Part shown: positions 7,474 to 14,215 of the stretch, one piece after another
Position numbering within the stretch: position 1 is the stretch's first letter
Layout: the number at the start of each line of letters is the position of its first letter
Assembly: GCA_031426815.1 (NCBI GenBank)
Contig: JASJPG010000111.1
Span: forward strand, 1 to 29,019
DNA length: 29,019 bases
Source: PFJX01 sp031426815
Lineage (GTDB): Bacteria; Pseudomonadota; Gammaproteobacteria; Burkholderiales; Thiobacillaceae
Reading direction: 5' to 3'
Made by a program: the position numbers and the translations under genes
The notes under the pieces: model-generated
Told to the model about the DNA's origin: nothing
Seen by the model: the letters and a program-made list of their open reading frames with translations, nothing else
The model's database searches: none

Positions 7474-7920
7474 TTACCCCTGCCGTTTCGAGAGAAGCTC
7501 CTTGAGCTTGTCGGCGAATCTGGGCAAGTGAGCGGGCAACGGGGCCTGTGTTGCGGGTGTATAGCCTTCCGGCCGCGGCAAGGTATGCAAGGTGCTGACC
7601 TGGCCGCCGCCGACGCCGAGCAGCAGCCAGGTTTCGCCCACCTCGACCACCACCAGGCGCTCGCGCGGCCCCAGCATGACGCCGCCGACCACCTTCACGA
7701 CGCCCTGAGCGGCCGTCTGGCCGGGCGAAAATCGGCGCAAGAACCAGAAGAACGCGGCCAGCGCCGCCAGCACCATGCCGAGGCCCAACAAACCCTGGAA
7801 CAAGGCGCCCGAAGTCGAAATCGCGGGCGGCTCGTTGGCGGCAAGCACGCTGGGTGCGACAACCGCAAATAACGCAAAAAGGGCCCAAGGCCCTTTGCGG
7901 AAAACTGGAGAAAATTTCAT
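7474..7920 (-). CDS. fliO: Flagellar biosynthesis protein FliO
   Basis: This 148-residue protein has an N-terminal signal sequence (about residues 1-27, ending VLAANEP), a second hydrophobic segment (GLLGLGMVLAALAAFFWFLR, about 44-63), then a short cytoplasmic beta domain with the FliO signature GVMLGPRERLVVVEVGETWL followed by LLGVG. FliO is a membrane chaperone that promotes FliP oligomer formation. FliO is poorly conserved, but its position between fliN and fliP confirms the call. Confidence 0.92.
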   Translation of the reverse strand: MKFSPVFRKGPWALFALFAVVAPSVLAANEPPAISTSGALFQGLLGLGMVLAALAAFFWFLRRFSPGQTAAQGVVKVVGGVMLGPRERLVVVEVGETWLLLGVGGGQVSTLHTLPRPEGYTPATQAPLPAHLPRFADKLKELLSKRQG

Positions 7921-7934
7921 CGGCAGGATTTCAT

Positions 7935-8435
7935 TCAGCGGTTAAGGCGGCGTAGTCGTTCGGCAGGACTGATGATGTCGGTCAGGCGTATGCCGAATTT
8001 ATCGTTGACGACAACGACTTCGCCTTGCGCGATCAAACAGCCGTTGACCAGCACATCCATGGGCTGTCCAGCCAGGCCATCCAGTTCGACCACGGAGCCT
8101 TGCGCCAACTGCAGCAGATTGCGAATGGCGATTTTGGTGCGGCCCAATTCGACATTGAGTTGAACCGGGATATCGAGGATCAGATCGAGATTGTTGGCCG
8201 CCGGCTGCACGCTATCGGGGCTGAGATTCTGGAAAATCTGTGCCGCAGGAGGACTCGGTGGAGCCTTCGGCGCAGCATGCGCGGCAGCTTGATCGGCCGC
8301 CTCCTGTTCGGCCAGGGCCGCGCCCCAATCGTCATCGGCTCCAGCAGCCGGCGCGGTCGACTCCTGCTCGGCCAAAGCGGACGCCCAATCGTCGGCGGAA
8401 ATGTCATCTTCCGTTTTTTGCGCGTCCTCGCTCAT
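7935..8435 (-). CDS. fliN: Flagellar motor switch protein FliN
   Basis: This 166-residue protein has a C-terminal SpoA/SURF1-like switch domain (about 85-166: LILDIPVQLNVELGRTKIAI, later VELDGLAGQPMDVLVNG and GIRLTDIISPAERLRRL). FliN forms the base of the C-ring and docks the FliH-FliI ATPase complex. The N-terminal 80 residues are an acidic, Ala/Pro-rich extension with two near-identical motifs, DDWASALAEQE (about 15-25) and DDWGAALAEQE (about 35-45). I chose the ATG at 8433-8435 because it has a strong GGAGG ribosome binding site 6 nt away and overlaps the fliM stop by 4 nt; the open frame continues upstream inside fliM. Confidence 0.95.
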   Translation of the reverse strand: MSEDAQKTEDDISADDWASALAEQESTAPAAGADDDWGAALAEQEAADQAAAHAAPKAPPSPPAAQIFQNLSPDSVQPAANNLDLILDIPVQLNVELGRTKIAIRNLLQLAQGSVVELDGLAGQPMDVLVNGCLIAQGEVVVVNDKFGIRLTDIISPAERLRRLNR

Positions 8436-9430
8436 CGCTTGCCTCCCGCGCAGGTAACGCGCTCCTGGCCTTGCAATATCCGGTCGACCTTGAGCGCCAG
8501 CTGGCCATTCTTCTGCCCATATTTGCATTGGAACAGTGGCACGCCATCCACTTGGGCGATCACGGCATCAGGCACTTCCAGGGAAATCACATCACCCACC
8601 TTGAGATCGACAATCTGGCGCAGGGTCACCGGGGCCTGGCCCAGATTCGCCACCAACTCCACTTCTGCGTCCTGCACTTGCAACGACATTTGCGTCACCC
8701 ATCGCTCGTCCGCTTCGGCACGGTCAGCCTGCATGGTACTGGTGAGCTGATCGCGAATAGGCTCGATCATACTGTAGGGCATGCAGACGTGAAAATCGCC
8801 GCCGCCGGCGCCGAGTTCGATATTGAACGTGCTGACCACGACTACCTCGGTCGGTGTAGCGATATTGGCGAACTGCGTGTTCATTTCGGAGCGGATGAAT
8901 TCGAACTGCACCGGGTAAATACTCTCCCAGGCCTTGCGCATTTCTTCGAACACCACTTCCAGGATTTTCCTGATGATGCGCTGCTCGGTCGGAGTGAAAT
9001 CCCGCCCCTCGACACGCATGTGCTGACGGCCATCGCCGCCGAACAGGTTGTCCACCACCAGGAAGACCAGATTCGGATCGAACACGAACAGACAGGTGCC
9101 ACGCAAAGGCTGGATATGCACCATGTTCAGGTTGGTGGGAACCACCAGATTGCGCACGAATTCGCTGTACTTGATGACCGTCACCGGCGCGACCGAAATT
9201 TCGGCGGTACGACGAATCAGATTGAACAGACCGATGCGGAAATTGCGGGCGAAGCGCTCGTTGATGATTTCCAGCGTGGGCATGCGCCCACGCACAATGC
9301 GTTCTTGCCGGCCGATATCGTAGGCGCGTACTCCTCCCGCGCTCTCATCTGCAACGGATTCCTCGGACTCGCCGGTGACTCCGCGCAGGAGTGCGTCAAC
9401 TTCTTCCTGGGAAAGAATGTCGTCCGCCAC
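8432..9430 (-). CDS. fliM: Flagellar motor switch protein FliM
   Basis: This 332-residue protein forms the middle of the rotor C-ring. The N-terminus carries the CheY-binding motif (ILSQEEVDALLRGV, about 4-17), so the cell is expected to control rotation by chemotaxis signalling. The central CheC-like domain follows (RIGLFNLIRRTAEISVAPV), then the C-terminal SpoA-type domain (APVTLRQIVDLKVGDVISL). The start is GTG (9428-9430), supported by an AGGAG ribosome binding site on the minus strand. It begins 14 nt after fliL and overlaps fliN by 4 nt. Confidence 0.96.
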   Translation of the reverse strand: MADDILSQEEVDALLRGVTGESEESVADESAGGVRAYDIGRQERIVRGRMPTLEIINERFARNFRIGLFNLIRRTAEISVAPVTVIKYSEFVRNLVVPTNLNMVHIQPLRGTCLFVFDPNLVFLVVDNLFGGDGRQHMRVEGRDFTPTEQRIIRKILEVVFEEMRKAWESIYPVQFEFIRSEMNTQFANIATPTEVVVVSTFNIELGAGGGDFHVCMPYSMIEPIRDQLTSTMQADRAEADERWVTQMSLQVQDAEVELVANLGQAPVTLRQIVDLKVGDVISLEVPDAVIAQVDGVPLFQCKYGQKNGQLALKVDRILQGQERVTCAGGKR

Positions 9431-9444
9431 GTGACTCCTGTCGG

Positions 9445-9975
9445 TTACTGGATGATGAAAGCCCCGAACAGCACTTTCTTCACACCCTTGGTTTTCTTCT
9501 TGATGCCCAGTACCTCATTGATCTGTTTCTGAATTTCAACGGCCAGCTTGTCCTTGCCTTCCTGCTGCGAGAGCTCCTCGCCGGTCTTGCTGGAAAGTAA
9601 ACGGATCAAGGCATCGCGCACTTCGGGCAAACGCGCATTGATTTTCTCGCCCACCTTGGCGTCCGCAACCATGAGTTGAATCTCGGTCTGCAGATAGCTT
9701 TCCTGGTCGGCAAGATTGACGGTAAACGCCTCCATTTTGACGTAGACCGGCGGATGCTCCTCGCCGCCATCTCCTTCCTCGTCGCCACCTTCGGCATCGG
9801 CCGCGGCTTCATCGCCGTGCTTGGCGTCCTTTTCGGTAGCAGGTTTCGAGAGCAACAGATAAGCGCCCACCCCGCCGCCGATCACCAGCACGGCGACCAC
9901 AGCCAGGATGATGATGAGCAATTTGCCTTTTTTCTTCGGTGGTACAACTTCTGCTGCCGCCTCTTCTTTCGCCAT
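9445..9975 (-). CDS. fliL: Flagellar basal body-associated protein FliL
   Basis: This 176-residue single-pass inner-membrane protein has a short cytoplasmic basic segment (PPKKKGK), one transmembrane helix (LLIIILAVVAVLVIGGGVGA, about 19-38), an acidic linker rich in Glu, Asp and Gly, then the periplasmic FliL domain (VYVKMEAFTVNLADQESYLQ, and later a LLSSKTGEELSQQEGK segment). FliL surrounds or supports stator units and affects motor torque. I chose the ATG at 9973-9975 because it has a GAGG ribosome binding site and gives the usual MAKEE-type start; a 33-codon upstream extension looks non-coding. Confidence 0.94.
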   Translation of the reverse strand: MAKEEAAAEVVPPKKKGKLLIIILAVVAVLVIGGGVGAYLLLSKPATEKDAKHGDEAAADAEGGDEEGDGGEEHPPVYVKMEAFTVNLADQESYLQTEIQLMVADAKVGEKINARLPEVRDALIRLLSSKTGEELSQQEGKDKLAVEIQKQINEVLGIKKKTKGVKKVLFGAFIIQ

Positions 9976-10083
9976 TGCGCCCTCGAATGAAAATGTCTCG
10001 CTGAAATACCAAACAAAAACAGAATCTTCCTTCAAGAAGCTTATGTTCTTTATTATGAGATGACAAGCGGACAAACAGCCCCA

Positions 10084-10108
10084 GCCGCCTCCGGCGGGAT
10101 GTTTTTTT
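10084..10108 (+). terminator. Hairpin with T-tract between fliK and fliL, plus-strand orientation
   Basis: GCCGCC (10084-10089) and GGCGGG (10093-10098) form a short GC stem with a TCC loop, followed after three bases by seven T residues (10102-10108) on the plus strand. Outer AAACA/TGTTT words extend the structure. It looks like a rho-independent terminator, but it faces the plus strand where no gene ends. It might stop antisense transcription, or the stem may act on the minus-strand fli transcript. Confidence 0.35.
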
Positions 10109-10130
10109 GTATTGACGGGGCGCTACAGGA

Positions 10131-11246
10131 CTAAATGTAGAGATCGACCAGGCCCAAACCTGCGGACCTGACCGCACCGATGCCGGCCAATGCAGCCTGA
10201 TTGATGGCGGTATCGACCTCTTTCGCCGAGGCCTGACCCTGCATTTCCGAGTTCTCGCGGCGGCCGAAAGCATGATCGCGAACTTCGGCCTCGCCGAGAT
10301 TGAGTCCGGCCTGCGCCATCAATTCACGCAGTTTCGGCAAAGCCGCATCGATGGCATCGCGCACGCCAGGGTTAGGCGAAAAGAACTGCGCAGTGGCGTC
10401 ACTGCCGGACACCGTCAGGCGAACTTCCAGAGCGCCCATTTCAGGGGGATTCAGCGACAAATTGGCCATCTGTCCCTGACGTCCAGCCAACCAGACCACT
10501 TTGTCAGCCAATTCCGCGGCAAATGAAGCACTCCGCAACGGCGCTTCAATGGCGGCATGGGTTTTCGTCTCGACCTGACGCAACGCCTGTTCGAACGAAT
10601 GTCCCAGGGTAATCGGCTGATTCGCCCCCGCCTCCGCCCGCGGCGGAGCCAGCGTCGGCAATGCTGAGGAAACAACCGCTTCGATCTTCGCTTCCGACTT
10701 GGCGTCCAGCGCCACCTGGGCGCCATCGGTCTGGCGAGAGGGCGCCGCCAACGGCAAGCCTTGCCCGGCGCCGGCAGCATTTGCCGCCGTTGCGGTCTTG
10801 AGCAGTCCTTCCGGTTTTGCCGATCCGACGGATTTTGCGTCGATCTCGCCGCGCGACCGCACCAGGGTCGAATCGGATTCGTCGCTTAGCGTCGTCTCGA
10901 CAGCGACATCGACAGTGGGTGCATTTGAAACCGGCGGGGAAGCGTTGACCGCAGCGGCAAGCGCAGGATCGCTGGAGACAGCCGGCACCTGGGGAGCGAA
11001 GCTGCTTGCCGCCAGCACAGCCGGCTCGGCATCGGACTGCGCCTGCAACGGCTTGTGCAGACTTTCAGCTTTGAAATCGAGTGCAATCGTTTCGTCAACC
11101 GCATCCGACTTCGCCAATTGCGATTTCAGTACGCCGAAAAAATTGCCGAGCTGCGCGCTGGCCGCCGTCAACTCCCTGTGACCCGCTTTATGCGCGCCGG
11201 CAATCTGTAAAAATTTCGCCGACACCGCCGATTGGATTTCTGCCAT
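10131..11246 (-). CDS. fliK: Flagellar hook-length control protein FliK
   Basis: This 371-residue protein has the usual FliK layout: a long, low-complexity Ala/Ser/Val-rich N-terminal ruler region (about 1-230) and a conserved C-terminal hook domain (about 240-335) with LSLNPPEMGALEVRLTVSG and later FFSPNPGVRDAIDAALPKLR. FliK is secreted during hook growth, measures hook length, and switches the export gate from hook to filament substrates. It has an ATG start with a GGAG ribosome binding site. It lies 54 nt downstream of fliJ and 155 nt upstream of fliL, the largest gap inside the flagellar block. Confidence 0.92.
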   Translation of the reverse strand: MAEIQSAVSAKFLQIAGAHKAGHRELTAASAQLGNFFGVLKSQLAKSDAVDETIALDFKAESLHKPLQAQSDAEPAVLAASSFAPQVPAVSSDPALAAAVNASPPVSNAPTVDVAVETTLSDESDSTLVRSRGEIDAKSVGSAKPEGLLKTATAANAAGAGQGLPLAAPSRQTDGAQVALDAKSEAKIEAVVSSALPTLAPPRAEAGANQPITLGHSFEQALRQVETKTHAAIEAPLRSASFAAELADKVVWLAGRQGQMANLSLNPPEMGALEVRLTVSGSDATAQFFSPNPGVRDAIDAALPKLRELMAQAGLNLGEAEVRDHAFGRRENSEMQGQASAKEVDTAINQAALAGIGAVRSAGLGLVDLYI

Positions 11247-11252
11247 TCGATT

Positions 11253-11275
11253 TCTCCATTCCGTCTGACTGGAGA
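11253..11275 (-). promoter_or_regulatory. fliK: Stem-loop covering the fliK ribosome binding site
   Basis: On the minus-strand RNA, TCTCCA (11275-11270) can pair with TGGAGA (11258-11253) around an 11-nt loop. The second arm contains the GGAG ribosome binding site, 6-7 nt before the fliK ATG. The short stem could reduce fliK translation, but six pairs is a modest structure. Confidence 0.3.
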
Positions 11276-11300
11276 TAAAGCAATCGTCGTGCCGAACCGA

Positions 11301-11756
11301 TCAAAACTGCGAGCCATCCTTTCGACTGGCATGCTTGCGCAACGCGTTTTCATCGGTAATGCGCTGATCCCGCTTCTCCTCGCGCTGCATTTCCTGGTGG
11401 GCGTGGCGCACGGCCAACGCCTCGTAGGCCTTCACCTTTTGCCGCAATTCGAGCCAGCTGACATGCGCCGACTGCCAATGCGACTGGGCCTGGACGCATT
11501 CCCCCTCCTGATGCGTGATGGCGCCCTCCAGCTTGATCATGAAGGCATAGAAATCGCGCAGCATGACGATGTCCATGCCGCTCGCCCCGTCCCCGGACAA
11601 GCGGGCCTGATACTCGGTCTTGTAGCCCTGCAGTTCCTGCAGACGCAGACGCGCCGCCGCTTCCTTGCGTTTCAGCAGGCGCAGCAGGCGTTCCGCCGCC
11701 TCCATGCGATGGCGCGAGTGGTCCAGCAAGGCTTGCAACGGGAATGCAGTCGCCAA
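11301..11756 (-). CDS. fliJ: Flagellar export chaperone FliJ
   Basis: This 151-residue, highly charged, mostly helical protein is a coiled coil through nearly its whole length, as expected for FliJ, which links the FliI ATPase ring to the FlhA export gate. The family start FPLQALLDHSR is present. The start is TTG (11754-11756): an in-frame TGA lies three codons upstream, so no ATG can be used there, and an AGGTGA ribosome binding site sits about 6 nt before the TTG. The next ATG would remove the conserved start. It is the first flagellar gene after ycaR; fliH and fliI are not in the window. Confidence 0.88.
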   Translation of the reverse strand: MATAFPLQALLDHSRHRMEAAERLLRLLKRKEAAARLRLQELQGYKTEYQARLSGDGASGMDIVMLRDFYAFMIKLEGAITHQEGECVQAQSHWQSAHVSWLELRQKVKAYEALAVRHAHQEMQREEKRDQRITDENALRKHASRKDGSQF

Positions 11757-11786
11757 TTCAGGTCACCTATATCTTGGTCGCCACGA

Positions 11787-11969
11787 TCAAGCCACTTCTT
11801 CGGTTTCCTCCAGACGCCGCGCTTCGTCGATCAACATGACGGGAATGCCGTCCCGAATCGGGAAAGCCAGGCGATCGGGCTTGCAGATCAGCTCGCGCGT
11901 TTCCTTGTGATGTACCAGGGGGCTCTTGCAGAGCGGGCAGACCAGGATTTCAAGCAGTTTGGGATCCAT
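11787..11969 (-). CDS. ycaR: Trm112/UPF0434 family protein YcaR
   Basis: This 60-residue protein is full length for the YcaR/UPF0434 family, related to Trm112. It starts MDPKLLEILVCPLCKSPLVH with one CxxC pair, followed by ELICKPDRLAFPIRDGIPVMLIDEA, typical of the family. Its exact role in bacteria is not established; Trm112 relatives activate methyltransferases. Its start lies inside the end of lpxK (20-nt overlap) with an AAGGA ribosome binding site. The lpxK-ycaR order is conserved in proteobacteria, where kdsB commonly follows; here fliJ follows instead. Confidence 0.93.
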   Translation of the reverse strand: MDPKLLEILVCPLCKSPLVHHKETRELICKPDRLAFPIRDGIPVMLIDEARRLEETEEVA

Positions 11970-13008
11970 TCGGGTTCCTTGTTCGAGCGTTCAGAAGATT
12001 GATGATCAGGGGTTGTAGTCCGCCATCGACTACCGCGTCAACCGCCAGAAACCAGAGATCGCGGCGCCCACTGTTGCCGCCGATGCGGGCGCATTTGACG
12101 GCATCCTTTTCCGTCATCAACACAGTCCCGGTCGGCAGATCGGACTCGACATAAGCATGGTGATCGGCGAAGGCATGCGGCATCGCGTCGAGCCCGAGGC
12201 CGGCCAGCTGGGTAAAAAAACGTTCCGGATGACCGATGCCGGCAATGGCATGCAGCGTATTCACTCGCGCTTCCCCGGCGAAATGCACTGCCGTCACGCA
12301 TCGATCGGGCTCGGCAAGATTGACGAAACGCGTGCCGCCAATCTGCATTTCGAAACTGGGACAAGGCAACGCAGCCACCAACGACTGCGCACCGTTGACC
12401 ACCACCGCATCGACTTTCGCCAAGCGTGCCAGCGGCTCACGCAACGGTCCTGCCGGCAGCAAGCGGCCATTGCCGAAGCCGCGCAGCGCATCGACCACAA
12501 CCAACTCCACATCGCGGGCCAGGGCGAAGTGCTGCAAGCCATCGTCGGCGATCAGCACATTCACTTCCGGGTGGAACGCGAGCAATTGCCGCGCCGCTTC
12601 GACCCGCTTGCGCCCGATCCAGACCGGACAGGCCGCCCGCCGCGCCAGCAGCACCGGCTCATCGCCGACCAGCGCAGGATCGCTGTCCGGCCGTACCGGC
12701 ATGGCGCTACGCGCGCTGCCGCCGTAACCGCGGCTGACGATGCCAGGGGCATAACCGGCCTGGCACAACCATTGCACCAGCGCAATGGTCAACGGCGTCT
12801 TGCCGGAACCGCCGACATTGAGATTGCCGACCACGATGACCGGCACCGGCATGCGCTCGACGCGGAACAGTCCCAGGCGGTAGCAGATGTGGCGCAGCCG
12901 GACCAGCAGGCCGAACAACCAGCTCAATGGCCTCGCCAGCACGACATGCAGCGGGAAAAACCACGCCGGACAGCGGCTGTACCAGCAGCGCAAGAGCGCG
13001 TTGATCAC
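11950..13008 (-). CDS. lpxK: Tetraacyldisaccharide 4'-kinase
   Basis: This 352-residue inner-membrane-associated kinase phosphorylates the 4' position of the lipid A disaccharide, the sixth step of lipid A synthesis. The N-terminal segment is hydrophobic and membrane-associated (about 15-40). The P-loop is VVGNLNVGGSGKTPLT (about 59-74), followed by SRGYGG, LVGDEPVLLA, and the ADDGLQH motif, all standard for LpxK; MTEKDAVKC lies near the end. It follows exbD by 7 nt and overlaps ycaR by 20 nt. Confidence 0.96.
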   Translation of the reverse strand: MINALLRCWYSRCPAWFFPLHVVLARPLSWLFGLLVRLRHICYRLGLFRVERMPVPVIVVGNLNVGGSGKTPLTIALVQWLCQAGYAPGIVSRGYGGSARSAMPVRPDSDPALVGDEPVLLARRAACPVWIGRKRVEAARQLLAFHPEVNVLIADDGLQHFALARDVELVVVDALRGFGNGRLLPAGPLREPLARLAKVDAVVVNGAQSLVAALPCPSFEMQIGGTRFVNLAEPDRCVTAVHFAGEARVNTLHAIAGIGHPERFFTQLAGLGLDAMPHAFADHHAYVESDLPTGTVLMTEKDAVKCARIGGNSGRRDLWFLAVDAVVDGGLQPLIINLLNARTRNPNGSQTA

Positions 13009-13015
13009 CAGCGAC

Positions 13016-13438
13016 TCAATTGCCGCTATCGGAACTCTGGGTCACGAAAGTCACCCGAGGATAGCCAGCGCGGCGCGCCGCATCCATCACGCGGATGACC
13101 GCCTGATGGGTCGCCTGCGCATCGGCGGAAATCACGATGACGGGGTCTTTCTGGTCACCCGCCGCGGCCTGCAGCGATTCAACCAAACGCTCGACCGAAA
13201 CCCCGGCGACGGCGGCTTCGTTGACCGCATAACCACCCTGCGCATCGACACCGACGCTGATCTGCTGCGGCATTTGCTTGGCGCTGTCGCCCTGGGCCTC
13301 AGGCAGATTGATCTGCAGTTCCGAAAAACGCGCGTAGGTCGTGGTAACCATCAAGAAAATCAGTACGACCAGCAACACGTCGATCAGCGGGATCAGATTG
13401 ATTTCCGGCTCATCGCGGCGGCTTCGACGGAACTGCAT
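13016..13438 (-). CDS. exbD: ExbD/TolR family biopolymer transport protein
   Basis: This 140-residue protein has a short cytoplasmic basic start (MQFRRSRRDEPEINLIPLID), a single transmembrane helix (about 16-36, including the family's functionally important Asp in LIPLIDVLLVVLIFLMVT), and a periplasmic domain. ExbD with ExbB forms the proton-driven motor that powers TonB-dependent uptake, or in the TolQR version, outer-membrane constriction. I chose the ATG at 13436-13438 because it gives the family-typical start; the frame is open upstream into exbB. It lies 7 nt after exbB. No tonB or tolA is in the window, so ExbD versus TolR cannot be settled, but linkage to lpxK favours the ExbD-type. 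Confidence 0.9.
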   Translation of the reverse strand: MQFRRSRRDEPEINLIPLIDVLLVVLIFLMVTTTYARFSELQINLPEAQGDSAKQMPQQISVGVDAQGGYAVNEAAVAGVSVERLVESLQAAAGDQKDPVIVISADAQATHQAVIRVMDAARRAGYPRVTFVTQSSDSGN

Positions 13439-13445
13439 GGCGAGA

Positions 13446-14051
13446 TTACTTCCTCTCGCCATGCACGACTTCGACCAGACGCACGGCCTGCTGCTCCATC
13501 TCGACCAGATACGCATCGACGCGACCGCGGAAGAAGCGATAAGCGATCATGCTGGGGATGGCCACGATCAAACCGAACGCCGTGTTGTAGAGCGCCACCG
13601 AAATGCCGTGCGCCAATACCGCCGGATTGCCGCCGGTCGGCGACTGCGAGCCGAAAATCTCGACCATGCCGACCACGGTACCGAGCAAGCCCATCAGGGG
13701 CGCCACCGAAGCGATGGTGCCCAGCGTCATCAGATAGCGCTCCAGGTCATGCGCCACGGCGCGACCGGCCTCTTCCAGCGACTCTTTCATCAATTCACGG
13801 CTGACGCCCAGATTGCGGATGCCTGCGACCAGAATGCGGCCCAACGGCGAGCCTTCGGAAAGCGCGCGCAGCAGGTCGGGATTGACGCCATGCTGACGCA
13901 GATTGGCGATGACCTGATCGAGCAGATTGGCCGGAATGACCAGCGTGCGGCGCAGGGTATAAGCCCGTTCGAAGATGATCGCCAGCGCCAGCACGGAGGC
14001 GATGACAAGCGGCCAGATCGGCCAGCCTGCGGCTTGTATGAGAGCTAACAC
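13446..14051 (-). CDS. exbB: ExbB/TolQ/MotA family proton channel protein
   Basis: This 201-residue inner-membrane protein has three hydrophobic segments (about 8-26, 105-130 and 150-175) and the family core LMGLLGTVVGMVEIFGSQ followed by LAHGISVALYNTAFGLIVAI. It forms the proton channel with ExbD. I chose the GTG at 14049-14051 because AAGGA lies just upstream and the protein then starts at the usual place (LALIQAAGWPIWPLV); the 51-codon open extension upstream would cover the promoter region. It is the first gene of the long minus-strand run. Confidence 0.9.
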   Translation of the reverse strand: MLALIQAAGWPIWPLVIASVLALAIIFERAYTLRRTLVIPANLLDQVIANLRQHGVNPDLLRALSEGSPLGRILVAGIRNLGVSRELMKESLEEAGRAVAHDLERYLMTLGTIASVAPLMGLLGTVVGMVEIFGSQSPTGGNPAVLAHGISVALYNTAFGLIVAIPSMIAYRFFRGRVDAYLVEMEQQAVRLVEVVHGERK

Positions 14052-14094
14052 TGTGGGTCCTTGACGGCGCGAAGTGGATGCAAAAACGCACGCT

Positions 14095-14123
14095 AATGTA
14101 GCCTGCGAGACTGCCCCCGGCAA
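14095..14123 (-). promoter_or_regulatory. Putative sigma-70 promoter for exbB-exbD-lpxK
   Basis: On the minus strand TTGCCG (14118-14123) and TACATT (14095-14100) are separated by exactly 17 bp. Each hexamer matches four of six consensus bases. The -10 lies 43 bp upstream of the exbB GTG start, a sensible distance. Confidence 0.45.
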
Positions 14124-14147
14124 GGCCGGCCCGGCATGGGCGATGTG

Positions 14148-14153
14148 TATAAT
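14148..14153 (+). promoter_or_regulatory. Putative -10 element for the pcnB operon
   Basis: A perfect TATAAT lies 62 bp upstream of the pcnB ATG, in the divergent region shared with exbB. No good -35 is seen at 16-18 bp spacing. The two divergent -10 elements are about 47 bp apart, so the promoters overlap and may affect each other. Confidence 0.45.
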
Positions 14154-14215
14154 TCCGCGCTTTGGGACACCCCTGTGAGACCGTACCCCATGAACGAATT
14201 CCACTTCCGGCAGCC

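Noticed and set aside
8240..9532. A 430-codon plus-strand frame opposite fliN and fliM
   Set aside because: It is a shadow frame; fliM and fliN on the other strand are certain.
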